DNA of 64,000 nt, from contig NZ_KB903251.1 in assembly GCF_000379685.1 (NCBI RefSeq), forward strand, positions 62,001 to 126,000, read 5' to 3'. This DNA is from Catelliglobosispora koreensis DSM 44566. GTDB taxonomy: Bacteria > Actinomycetota > Actinomycetes > Mycobacteriales > Micromonosporaceae. Position numbers and translations under genes: made by a program. Below are positions 44,028 to 51,836 of this stretch, in pieces (positions within the stretch are counted from its first letter, which is position 1; each line of letters begins with the position of its first letter). The notes below the pieces were generated by a model. The model was given only the letters and a program-made list of their open reading frames with translations. It was not told where the DNA came from and did no database searches.

Positions 44028-44537
44028 GTGGCGGAGAAGGGCTCGTTCTGGACATCGACGGCGACGATATTGACCGCGATTGGCACGCTGCTGGCGGGAT
44101 TCGTTGCGCTAGCGACGTTTATCGTCAGCCAGGACTGGTTCGGCGGCACCGCCAAACCGCCCGGCGACGCGCCCTCACACATCGAAATATCGAACAAGCT
44201 GTTTTGGGGACCAGACGAGATCAGTCTTGACGACTCCGGGAGCATCGACCTCGACAAGCAGCCGCCCGACCGTGACACCTATACCGGCGACATCTACCTG
44301 ACCATGCGCAAGACGGCCTTCGGCACCCTTTTCCTATGGAACGCTGACAGCACACCGTCGGCATCGGACTGTGCGACCTACCTGTCCAAGCGGTCGACCA
44401 GCGAGCAGATCCCGATTGATCCGGGCAGCAAGATATGCGCCTACACCGATGAGGGGCGTTATGCCCTGCTCGTGTTCAAGGAAACCGGCGACCAATGGCT
44501 GATCGAAGTGACTGTCTGGGCTTACCGCGACGTCTAG
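44028..44537 (+). CDS. Single-pass membrane protein of unknown function
   Basis: 169 aa, not recognised. One N-terminal membrane helix (WTSTATILTAIGTLLAGFVA) after a short cytoplasmic end, then an outside domain with two cysteines (SDCATYLS, SKICAYTDEG) and strand-rich sequence including YALLVFKETGDQWLIEV. I chose the GTG at 44028: CATAAT lies 6 nt upstream and no ribosome site is present. It follows kdpE by 14 nt but has its own probable promoter. The 3' end overlaps the convergent MFS gene by 4 nt. Confidence 0.65.
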   Translation: MAEKGSFWTSTATILTAIGTLLAGFVALATFIVSQDWFGGTAKPPGDAPSHIEISNKLFWGPDEISLDDSGSIDLDKQPPDRDTYTGDIYLTMRKTAFGTLFLWNADSTPSASDCATYLSKRSTSEQIPIDPGSKICAYTDEGRYALLVFKETGDQWLIEVTVWAYRDV

Positions 44538-45754
44538 CGAAGCTCGTCTTCGAGGTAACGCGGGCGGGCCACGATCAGGCCGGCGAAGGCTTGCACGACC
44601 GCGGCGGCGATGAGGAACCCGAGCGGCATTGTCCAGCCACCCGTGACTTCGTGCAGGATGCCAACCAGCAGCGGACCGAGAGCGCCGATCACGTAACCCG
44701 TGCTTTGAGCGAACGCTGACAGGGCGACGATGCCGTCAGGAGTGCGGGCCCGCATCCCAATCATGGCAAGCACCATGGGGAAAGCGCCCTGTCCTAGAGC
44801 CAGCAAAGCGACCCACAGAATGGCACCGCTGTGAGGCGCGATCATGATGCCCACATAGGACAGGATCATGGCGGTGGAAAGCATGAGGACGAGCGGCTTC
44901 AGGTTTGGCCGCCGGGTCGCGATCGAAGGCATCAAAAGCGCTATGGGTACGCCGAAAGCCGTCACCCCGGCCAGTAACAGGCCGGCGTTAGCGGGAGTGA
45001 AAGACGCGTCGCGGAAGATCTGGGCCAGCCACCCCATCGTCGCGTAGCCGCTGAGCGACTGCGCTCCAAAGTAGATTGCCATCGCCCACCCGAGCCTGGT
45101 GCGCCCAGCGCGGATGCGCGAGTGGGCCTCGGTGCGAGCGGCGGGCTTTCCTCGCTGTGATAGCCAGGGCAGCGCGGCCACGACGGCGACCAGTGCCCAC
45201 ACGCCAAGGCCGGCTCGCCAGGAGCCGAAGGCGTTGGCGACCGGGACCGAAGCCGCCGAGGCGACCGTGGTGCCGGTAATCATCGTCATCGTGTAGACAC
45301 CGGTGACCAGGCCGGCCTTTTGCGGGAAGTGTTCGCGCACGAGAGCGGGCAGGAGCACGTTGGCCACGGCGATGCCAGCCATCGCTAGCGCGCTCGTGAT
45401 CAAGAAGATGACGGCCGAATCCGTGAGCACGCGAGCGGCCTGACCCAGGGCGAGCACGATCATCGCGCCGGTCAGGATCTGTCCCGACGAGAAGCGGCGG
45501 GTCAGCTTGGGCGTGAACGCGCCGAAGAAGGCGAAGCTCAGCGCGGGCAGTGTCGTGATCAGCCCAGCGACCGTGGGCGATAGCGACAAACCGGCGCTGA
45601 CTTCCGGCAGGAGCGCACCCAGGCTCGTGATGGCAGCGCGTAGATTAAGCGCGACCAGCAGGATGCCGAGCAGCACGAACCCAGCAGCGCCGACCCTGAG
45701 CCGAGGGCGCGCGACGGCGGAAGTGGGCAGCTCGATGACTGCGGTCGGCGGCAT
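44534..45754 (-). CDS. MFS transporter, CynX/NimT-type
   Basis: 406 aa with 12 predicted membrane helices. It has the cyanate/2-nitroimidazole transporter pattern LNLRAAITSLGALLPEVSAG in helix 1, with GQGAFPMVLAMIGMRARTPD and AQSTGYVIGALGPLLVGILH in the C-half. Substrate unknown; members export or import small drugs or anions. The ATG at 45754 lies 6 nt after TACGAT with no ribosome site. The divergent GntR regulator and a palindrome between the two suggest substrate-responsive control. Confidence 0.85.
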   Translation of the reverse strand: MPPTAVIELPTSAVARPRLRVGAAGFVLLGILLVALNLRAAITSLGALLPEVSAGLSLSPTVAGLITTLPALSFAFFGAFTPKLTRRFSSGQILTGAMIVLALGQAARVLTDSAVIFLITSALAMAGIAVANVLLPALVREHFPQKAGLVTGVYTMTMITGTTVASAASVPVANAFGSWRAGLGVWALVAVVAALPWLSQRGKPAARTEAHSRIRAGRTRLGWAMAIYFGAQSLSGYATMGWLAQIFRDASFTPANAGLLLAGVTAFGVPIALLMPSIATRRPNLKPLVLMLSTAMILSYVGIMIAPHSGAILWVALLALGQGAFPMVLAMIGMRARTPDGIVALSAFAQSTGYVIGALGPLLVGILHEVTGGWTMPLGFLIAAAVVQAFAGLIVARPRYLEDELR

Positions 45755-45755
45755 G

Positions 45756-45778
45756 GTCCCATCGTAGAATCATGGGAC
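45756..45778. promoter_or_regulatory. Palindrome between the MFS gene and gntR
   Basis: GTCCCAT (45756-45762) and ATGGGAC (45772-45778) form a perfect 7-bp inverted repeat around 9 nt. It overlaps the MFS -10-like TACGAT (45761-45766 on the minus strand), so binding would block that promoter. Confidence 0.55.
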
Positions 45779-45803
45779 GAATTGAGTCGAGGGGTTGTAA
45801 CGA

Positions 45804-46460
45804 GTGACACTGCGTGCTCCCAAACGCGAGGCACTGGTCCCGCAAGTGATCGAGCAACTGCGGGCTCAGATCAGCATGGGTGAATGGCCCGTCGGCACCC
45901 GGATTCCCACCGAACCTGACCTGGTCGCGGCACTGGGAGTGGGCCGCAACACGGTCCGCGAGGCGGTCCGGGCGCTGGTTCACTCGGGTGTGCTGGAGCG
46001 CCGGCAGGGGTCGGGCACCTTTGTGACCGCTCGCCACGAGCTGACCGGTGTCATTACCCGCCGCCTGGAGGGTGCCGAGATCACGGACGCGATCGAGGTG
46101 CGGCGAGCCTTCGAGGTGGAGGCCGCCCGGCTGGCGGCCTTACGGCGTACCCCCAAGGATGTTGAGGCGCTCGACGAGGCGCTGGCTGCCCGCGAAGCCG
46201 CCTGGGCCTCGGGCATCGCGCTGGATTTTGTCAAGGCCGATGCCGAGCTGCACACCCTCATCGTGAAAGCGGCGCATAACGCCATGCTCGCGGAGCTCTA
46301 CGCGTCCTTTCACGGTGCGCTGATCGCGAGCCTGAGCCAGCAAATTGGCGAAGAGCTAACACCCGACTCCTATGTGGACCACTCCGAGCTGGTAGCAGCT
46401 ATCCGGGCAGGCGATTCCGCCCGAGCGGCCACTGCTGCCGGAGCCTTCCTAGAGCTGTAG
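45804..46460 (+). CDS. GntR-family regulator, FadR (FCD) subfamily
   Basis: 218 aa. Winged helix with EQLRAQISMGEWPVGTRIPT, then VAALGVGRNTVREAVRALVH and LERRQGSGTFV; an all-helical FCD ligand domain follows (EVRRAFEVEAARLAAL to SELVAAIRAGD), in which Asp/His residues usually bind a metal and a carboxylate. The GTG at 45804 has GAGGGG 9 nt upstream. It is divergent from the MFS gene and probably controls it through the palindrome. Confidence 0.87.
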   Translation: MTLRAPKREALVPQVIEQLRAQISMGEWPVGTRIPTEPDLVAALGVGRNTVREAVRALVHSGVLERRQGSGTFVTARHELTGVITRRLEGAEITDAIEVRRAFEVEAARLAALRRTPKDVEALDEALAAREAAWASGIALDFVKADAELHTLIVKAAHNAMLAELYASFHGALIASLSQQIGEELTPDSYVDHSELVAAIRAGDSARAATAAGAFLEL

Positions 46461-46467
46461 TGCCATC

Positions 46468-47577
46468 ATGCGTATCTTGCGTGCCGCAATGGTGGGCCTC
46501 ATCGCCGCGGTGCTGATTGCGGTGCCGGCGGCGGCCGCGCCCCTGGTCCCTTCGCTGACCCTCAAGATCGAGCCGAGGTACTACAGCGACCAAGGGAACT
46601 TCAGTGCCATAGCCGTGCTGGCGGGCGCGACAAGCAACGTGACCGGGGTGCTCTACTTCCGGCGCTACGCCACCGCCGCGTGCACCGGAGGGTTCGAAAT
46701 GCTCGGCGGGATTGGCGTTTCGGGCAACCGCGAATACAACAGCCCTAACTTGCAGTCGGGTGCGCTGGGCGACTTTGGGATGACCGTCTTTTTCGACAGC
46801 TCGAACACCACCGTCAACACCGATCAGACCAGTGCTTGCGTGAAATACCTGCGACAGCAGCGTACGACCGTTGAGATTCATTTGCCACGCAACCGATTCG
46901 ACACTCCGGCGAAGCTTGAGCCCCAGATCACCGCGTCGCACGAGGGCGTTGTCGAGCTGGAGCGGTTCGCCGCGGCAGATTGTACGGGCACGCCACGGGT
47001 GGTTCCGGCCGGTCCCGTGACCGACGACGCCTTGGGCAACCACTCGCTGCGCGCCGCCTATCGCGGCACGGAAACGCTCGCTGAGGCGTTCTCCACCTGC
47101 CGTGCCTACACCGTCGGGACCTACGTCCGGGGACGCGTGTTTGAGGACATCGATAGCAACGGAACGCTCGACGACGGTGAGAAAGGGCTCGCCGGTGTCA
47201 CCGTCACGCTGCGCAAGGGTCCGTCCACTGTGGACACCGCGCAGACGGACGCGGAGGGACGCTACGAGTTCTTCGTGACCTCGGCGGGCGACTACACGAT
47301 CGTGCAGAACCAGCCGCAGGGCTTTGACAGCACGACACCGGATGAGCTGGCACTGCAGGTGCCGGGCAACGTGCTCGCCGACTTTGGTGAGGCGTCAGCC
47401 GAGCCTTCTGTTCGCCCGATCACGACCAGTGCGGCCGCGAGCCAGCAGCCGCTGGCCGCCGAGGGTGGCCGGACAGGGCTGGAGTTGGTGCGTTACGGCG
47501 CCATCGCGCTGATCGCCATTGCCGTCATCGTGTTGCTGGTGCTGCTTTATGCCGCACGGGCGAGGCGTGACTACTGA
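46468..47577 (+). CDS. Surface-anchored SdrD B-like domain protein
   Basis: 369 aa. Signal peptide (to about 24), a unique domain with spaced cysteines (TAACTGG, TSACVKY, AADCTGT, STCRAY), one SdrD B-like fold starting VRGRVFEDIDSNGTLDDGEK with a calcium-binding-type DxNxxxDxxE loop, a Thr/Ser-rich spacer, and a C-terminal membrane helix (YGAIALIAIAVIVLLVLLYA) with a basic tail. No sortase motif is visible. A wall- or membrane-attached structural protein is likely; its partner is unknown. It begins 7 nt after gntR. Confidence 0.7.
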   Translation: MRILRAAMVGLIAAVLIAVPAAAAPLVPSLTLKIEPRYYSDQGNFSAIAVLAGATSNVTGVLYFRRYATAACTGGFEMLGGIGVSGNREYNSPNLQSGALGDFGMTVFFDSSNTTVNTDQTSACVKYLRQQRTTVEIHLPRNRFDTPAKLEPQITASHEGVVELERFAAADCTGTPRVVPAGPVTDDALGNHSLRAAYRGTETLAEAFSTCRAYTVGTYVRGRVFEDIDSNGTLDDGEKGLAGVTVTLRKGPSTVDTAQTDAEGRYEFFVTSAGDYTIVQNQPQGFDSTTPDELALQVPGNVLADFGEASAEPSVRPITTSAAASQQPLAAEGGRTGLELVRYGAIALIAIAVIVLLVLLYAARARRDY

Positions 47578-49301
47578 GCTTCGCGCTTGAAAGCGAGATC
47601 GCGCACGGGGTGGGTCAGGTCGAGCACGACGATCTCGTTGCGGCCCTGGCACAGCAGTGGCCACGGGAGGTAGAGCCGTTGCTGGGGGCCAATGTTCCAG
47701 TACCGGCCTAGGGCGAAGCCGTTGACCCACACGTAGCCCTTGGTGCCGTGGGGAATCTCGACGAAGGTGTCGCGTGGTTCGGTCAGCTCGATCGTGCCCC
47801 GGCTAAACGCGGCGCCCTCGGTTTCGGCCGCGAGCTCCCAGGGCAGGGCCGAGATGTCTTCCAGGGCAAGGGGATGCGCGGTGAACCCGTGCACGAACTG
47901 CTGTCCGTGGCGCAAACCCTTGAGTCCCTTGGACTCACCGGTCAGCGGTCCGTAATTCACGCGGCCCATCGACTCCACGAGCAGGCTGACTTCCCGCTCC
48001 TGCGCTGGCACGTCGAACGGGAGCGTGGGAGCGGTTTCGTCCAGCGTGGCCAGCTTGTGCCCGTCGGAGAAGACGTGCGCGATCCCGTCGAGACCGTCCG
48101 CTGTCAGGGGATAGCTGGCGCGGGGACCGGGAACGGCGGTGCGGTAAAGCACGACGCCGTGATGCACGCCCAGGTCCTCAAAGGACAGTGGCATGCCCGA
48201 CGCTGTCGCGGGAACTTGCTGTAGGACGGTCAGCAGCGGGAGCGTTTCCGTTAACGTGACGGTCTGTTCGGGCAGCAACGGGGGCAACTCGGGGACGTCC
48301 GGCAACGGTTGCGCCGCATAGGTTTGCAGCACCTCACGGAATTTCCAGTATTTCTCCGTCGGCCCGCCGCGCTCATCGATCGGGGCGTCGTAGTCATAGG
48401 ACGTGACATCTGCCTTCAGCACGCCGAGGTGGTCGGCGCCAGGGCGGTTGGCGCCCGCCCACAGGCCGAAGTTCGTGCCACCGTGCGCCATGTAGATGTT
48501 GACGGACGCGCCCGCGTCGAGCATGCGCTTCAGGGTGTCCGCGGCGTCCGCCGGGTCACGGGTCACGTGCTCATTGCCCCAGTGGTCGAACCATCCGCAC
48601 CAGAACTCCATGCAGAACAAGGGATCGCTTTCGCGGTACCCCCGGAAGGTCTTGAAAGCCTGTTCTGGCTCGGAGCCGAAGTTGACGGTGGCCAGGACAC
48701 CCGGGATCGTCCCGCCCGTGAGCATGAAGTCCTCGGGACCATCCGAGGTGAATAGCGGAACGTCGATGCCGCGCCGGGTCAGCCCGTCGGCGAGATGCCG
48801 CAAGTAGGCCTGGTCGGACCCATAGGAACCGTATTCGTTCTCGACCTGAACCATGATGACGTTGCCGCCACGGGTCACTTGATGCTCGGCGACCAGGGGG
48901 ATGAGCTGGTCAAACCATGAGTCCACCGCGCTGAGATAGCGCTCGTCGAGGCAGCGGATGCGGATGCCCGGCTGGCCGGTCAGCCACGACGGCAGGCCGC
49001 CGTTGTCCCACTCGGCACAGATGTAGGGACCGGGCCGCACGATCGCGTCGAGCCCCCCCTGGGCCGCGGCTTCCAGGAACGCTGGCAGGTCGTTTAGCAG
49101 GGCGAATTCGCCCGGCTTCGGTTCATGCAGGTTCCACGGGACGTAGGTCTCCACCGTGTTGAGGCCCATGGCCCGCAGCATGCCGAGACGGTGCCGCCAC
49201 TGCTGCGGGCGCACCCGGAAGTAGTGCAGGGCACCCGAAAGCACCCGGTGCTCCCGGCCATCACGCACGAATCCGCCCCCGTTGACCTCGAACGTGCCCA
49301 T
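47571..49301 (-). CDS. Beta-galactosidase, GH35 family
   Basis: Hydrolyses terminal beta-galactosides, 576 aa, with no signal peptide. The GH35 start has SGALHYFRVRPQQWRHRLGM, the acid/base E156 in VQVENEYGSYG, and the nucleophile E232 in FCMEFWCGWFDHWG. GGTNFGLWAGAN and a C-terminal jelly roll ending GYVWVNGFALGRYWNIGPQQ complete it. GGAGG precedes the ATG by 7 nt. A 30-bp palindrome overlaps that ribosome site. It may act on galactan side chains of pectin imported as oligosaccharides. It is convergent with the surface protein gene. Confidence 0.92.
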   Translation of the reverse strand: MGTFEVNGGGFVRDGREHRVLSGALHYFRVRPQQWRHRLGMLRAMGLNTVETYVPWNLHEPKPGEFALLNDLPAFLEAAAQGGLDAIVRPGPYICAEWDNGGLPSWLTGQPGIRIRCLDERYLSAVDSWFDQLIPLVAEHQVTRGGNVIMVQVENEYGSYGSDQAYLRHLADGLTRRGIDVPLFTSDGPEDFMLTGGTIPGVLATVNFGSEPEQAFKTFRGYRESDPLFCMEFWCGWFDHWGNEHVTRDPADAADTLKRMLDAGASVNIYMAHGGTNFGLWAGANRPGADHLGVLKADVTSYDYDAPIDERGGPTEKYWKFREVLQTYAAQPLPDVPELPPLLPEQTVTLTETLPLLTVLQQVPATASGMPLSFEDLGVHHGVVLYRTAVPGPRASYPLTADGLDGIAHVFSDGHKLATLDETAPTLPFDVPAQEREVSLLVESMGRVNYGPLTGESKGLKGLRHGQQFVHGFTAHPLALEDISALPWELAAETEGAAFSRGTIELTEPRDTFVEIPHGTKGYVWVNGFALGRYWNIGPQQRLYLPWPLLCQGRNEIVVLDLTHPVRDLAFKREAQ

Positions 49302-49308
49302 GATGTCT

Positions 49309-49338
49309 CCTCCGGAAGTAACCGTTTACTACCGGAGG
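49309..49338 (-). promoter_or_regulatory. 30-bp palindrome at the GH35 start
   Basis: CCTCCGG and CCGGAGG arms (49309-49315, 49332-49338) flank GTAACCGTTTAC (49318-49329), a LacI-type core. The arm nearest the gene contains the ribosome site. It could act as an operator in DNA and as a hairpin hiding the site in RNA. Confidence 0.6.
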
Positions 49339-49356
49339 GGAACCATACCTGGCAGG

Positions 49357-49887
49357 TCAGACTTGCGCCAGTGGGGCAGCGCCAAAGGAAACGGAGAACC
49401 GCTTGCACCAGATCGAGACCGACGTGTACTCGGCGGGGTTCACATCAGCAGGAAGGTCATAGACCAGCGTGCCGTGGGTGCCCTTGAGCCGGCCGGCTTC
49501 GAAGTATTTGCCATCGTCGAACAGTCGCCAGCCGGCCTGTCCTTCGACGACGGGCTGATCGGTGAGCCACACGCGCAGATCTGGGCCGTCGCTTGTGGAC
49601 AGATCCCGGAGCACCAGTTGATGCTTGCCGTCCGGGAGCCGGACGATCTCGGCCGTGCCTGACGTCTCGTGCTCGTGGGTGATCAGGCTTCCGTGGGATA
49701 CCAGCATGGCCACCGCCTGGGGCGCGTTGCTCGGCGCGCCACTCGGCGCGACGCTAGCCACGATCGGAGCCGCGTCGTTGACCGTCTTGGACGTGAACAA
49801 TTTCCACGGCTGGAACCAGTAGAGCCCGAACCCGGCCAGCACCGAAGCGACAAGGGCGGCCGTTATCCAAACTGTTTTCCTGCGCAT
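49357..49887 (-). CDS. Membrane-anchored DM13-domain protein
   Basis: 176 aa. An N-terminal membrane helix (VWITAALVASVLAGFGLYWF), a low-complexity spacer rich in Ala/Pro/Ser, then a DM13 domain (about 70-170) with GKHQLVLRDLSTSDGPDLRV, LKGTHGTLVYDLP and SVSIWCKRFSVSFG, including the conserved single Cys. DM13 domains are suspected redox or electron-transfer modules. The ATG is 6 nt after TAGGCT. It is divergent from the two-component system across 81 nt and could be its target. Confidence 0.8.
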   Translation of the reverse strand: MRRKTVWITAALVASVLAGFGLYWFQPWKLFTSKTVNDAAPIVASVAPSGAPSNAPQAVAMLVSHGSLITHEHETSGTAEIVRLPDGKHQLVLRDLSTSDGPDLRVWLTDQPVVEGQAGWRLFDDGKYFEAGRLKGTHGTLVYDLPADVNPAEYTSVSIWCKRFSVSFGAAPLAQV

Positions 49888-49927
49888 GGCTTAAGCCTAA
49901 GGGCATTTGCACTGATCGCTGTCGTTC

Positions 49928-49944
49928 CGTAAGACCGCCGTAAG
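49928..49944. promoter_or_regulatory. Direct repeat between DM13 gene and response regulator
   Basis: CGTAAG at 49928-49933 and 49939-49944 repeats with an 11-bp period, as OmpR-family regulators prefer. It lies at about -41 to -25 from the start expected after TAGGCT (49956-49961), near the -35 region of the regulator gene. Confidence 0.45.
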
Positions 49945-49968
49945 GTTCTGCGCACTAGGCTTTGGCTC

Positions 49969-50646
49969 ATGGGGACAAACGTGCTGGTGGTCGACGACGA
50001 CGCGACGGTGAGCGACGTGGTCCGGCGGTATTTGGAGCACGCCGGGATCGCCGTGACGCTGGCCGCCACTGGCGCCGAAGCGCTTGCCGCGTATGGGAAG
50101 TCGCGGCCCGACCTGGTGGTCCTGGATCTCATGCTGCCCGGGATCGACGGCCTGGAGGTGTGCCGGCGCCTGCGTGCCTCCGGCGACACCGTGCCCATCA
50201 TCATGCTCACGGCACTCGGCGAAGAAGTCGACCGGATCGCCGGACTGCAGCTGGGCGCCGACGACTACGTGACCAAGCCGTTCTCGCCGCGGGAACTCGT
50301 GCTCAGGGTGCAGTCGGTGTTGCGGCGCAGTGCCCCACCCGCGTCGTCGGCGGTCTTGACCGACGGCGACCTCTCGCTCGATCCCGTCTCGCGGACCGTG
50401 CTGTTGTCTGGTGCGCCTTTGGAACTGACCGTCCGGGAGTTCGACCTGTTGCACTACTTCATGTCGCGCCCGGGCGTCGCCTTACGCCGGTCGGATCTTC
50501 TCGAAGCGGTGTGGGGCTGGACTTTCGGCGACCAGTCCACGGTGACTGTCCACGTGCGACGGTTGCGCGAGAAGATCGAGCCTGATCCCGCCAATCCAGC
50601 GCGGATCCAGACCGTGTGGGGAGTGGGCTACCGCTATGGTTCGTGA
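49969..50646 (+). CDS. OmpR-family response regulator
   Basis: 225 aa. Receiver with D53 in LVVLDLMLPGIDGLEVC, Thr in PIIMLTALGEE and Lys in DYVTKPFSPRELVLRVQ; winged-helix effector with LELTVREFDLLHYF and VTVHVRRLREKIEPDP, ending GVGYRYG. TAGGCT lies 7 nt before the ATG without a ribosome site. The kinase gene overlaps its 3' end by 11 nt. Self-regulation and control of the divergent DM13 gene through the direct repeat are likely. Confidence 0.92.
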   Translation: MGTNVLVVDDDATVSDVVRRYLEHAGIAVTLAATGAEALAAYGKSRPDLVVLDLMLPGIDGLEVCRRLRASGDTVPIIMLTALGEEVDRIAGLQLGADDYVTKPFSPRELVLRVQSVLRRSAPPASSAVLTDGDLSLDPVSRTVLLSGAPLELTVREFDLLHYFMSRPGVALRRSDLLEAVWGWTFGDQSTVTVHVRRLREKIEPDPANPARIQTVWGVGYRYGS

Positions 50647-51616
50647 TCTCCTGCTGATGCTGCTCGCGACCGTCATCGGGGCGCTGATCGTTTGCGTACC
50701 AGGCGCTTTCGTCCTGCGGGCACTGCACCGGCGCTCGATCACGGTCAACATCGTGGTGTTGCTCGCGATCACCGTTCTAGCTGTCGTGGCCGGGGTTGTC
50801 GCCGTCGCCGAGGAGATGTTCATTTCCCCGCACGACCGCAATGTCCTGCTGATCGTGGTGCCTATGGCGGGTCTCGTGAGCCTTGGCATCGGCTGGTGGC
50901 TCGGGCGGCGGCTGGCCCGTGCCGCGATGTGGGCCGCCCAAGCCGAAGCGTCGCGGCGCGACCTCGTCGCGTGGGTGTCGCACGACTTACGCTCGCCGCT
51001 GGCCGGGCTGCGCGCGATGGCCGAAGCGCTAGAGGATGGCGTCGTCAGCGATCCGGTGACCGTGCAGGAATATCACCGCCGCATGCGCACCGAAACCGAT
51101 CGCATGGCGTCTCTTGTGGACGACCTGTTTGAGTTGTCGCGCATCAGTTCTGGAGCGTTGCGGCTACGGCTGTCTCAGGTTTCGCTGGGCGATGTGGTTT
51201 CTGACGCGGTCGCCTCGGCGTCACCAATAGCGGCCTCCCGGGGGATCCGGCTCGTTTCGCCGACCCAGCAATGGCCCCACGTCACCGCATCAGCCCCCGA
51301 ACTCTCGCGGATCGTCGCCAATTTGCTGCTGAACGCGATCCGGTACACGCCATCGGACGGCACGGTCACCGTTACGGGTGGCAGTGATGGCGCGGGCAGC
51401 TGGCTCGCCGTGTCCGACACGTGTGGCGGGATCGCCGAGACTGACCTGCCAAGGGTTTTCGACGTCGCGTACCGGGGATCATCGGCCCGCACACCGGGCG
51501 AAGGTGGCGGCTTCGGGCTCGCCATCGTGCGCGGCCTCGCCGAAGCACACGGCGGCCGGGCGACGGTGGAAAATATCGCCGGCGGCTGCCGCTTCGTCGT
51601 CCACTTGCCGGCCTAG
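50636..51616 (+). CDS. Sensor histidine kinase with two or three membrane helices, no large sensor domain
   Basis: 326 aa. Membrane segments lie at about 4-30, 38-60 and 70-90 with only a short outside loop, so it may sense within the membrane. Phospho-acceptor H116 in WVSHDLRSPLAGLRAM; N box NLLLNAIRYTPSD, G boxes DTCGGIAETD and GEGGGFGLAIVRGLAEAHGG. The D box has Cys in place of the usual Gly-Pro (DTCGG), an unusual variant. It partners the regulator just upstream. Confidence 0.9.
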   Translation: MVRDLLLMLLATVIGALIVCVPGAFVLRALHRRSITVNIVVLLAITVLAVVAGVVAVAEEMFISPHDRNVLLIVVPMAGLVSLGIGWWLGRRLARAAMWAAQAEASRRDLVAWVSHDLRSPLAGLRAMAEALEDGVVSDPVTVQEYHRRMRTETDRMASLVDDLFELSRISSGALRLRLSQVSLGDVVSDAVASASPIAASRGIRLVSPTQQWPHVTASAPELSRIVANLLLNAIRYTPSDGTVTVTGGSDGAGSWLAVSDTCGGIAETDLPRVFDVAYRGSSARTPGEGGGFGLAIVRGLAEAHGGRATVENIAGGCRFVVHLPA

Positions 51617-51730
51617 TGACGCGGATTGCCCTTGTCCTGAGCGTTCGTTTATTGATGGTCCATTTTGAGTTCTATAGACGCTGATTTGCGCGACACGCCA
51701 GACGATGTGGGGTCACTTTTACGCGCGAGC

Positions 51731-51744
51731 CACTACATGTAGTG
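51731..51744. promoter_or_regulatory. NrdR-box-like palindrome upstream of nrdAB
   Basis: CACTACATGTAGTG is a perfect 14-bp palindrome close to the NrdR consensus ACACWATATATWGTGT. It is 93 nt before the nrdA start. NrdR boxes normally come in pairs; only a weak second match (51693-51708) is visible. The rest of 51617-51836 shows no gene or riboswitch signature I recognise. Confidence 0.55.
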
Positions 51745-51836
51745 TCTCGATGGCGGGGAAAGCGTCCAAGGTGGAGGAAAGCGCGCTCTGGGGAGCGCTG
51801 CTTTGCCGTGCCCGGATAAGTTTGGGGGAGCGTAGG

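Noticed and set aside
51705-51836. 44-residue N-terminal extension of NrdA
   Set aside because: No ribonucleotide reductase or ATP-cone similarity, it covers the NrdR-like box, and a strong ribosome site precedes the TTG at 51837.
51617-51836. Cobalamin riboswitch upstream of nrdAB
   Set aside because: No B12-box-like sequence or matching fold was seen.
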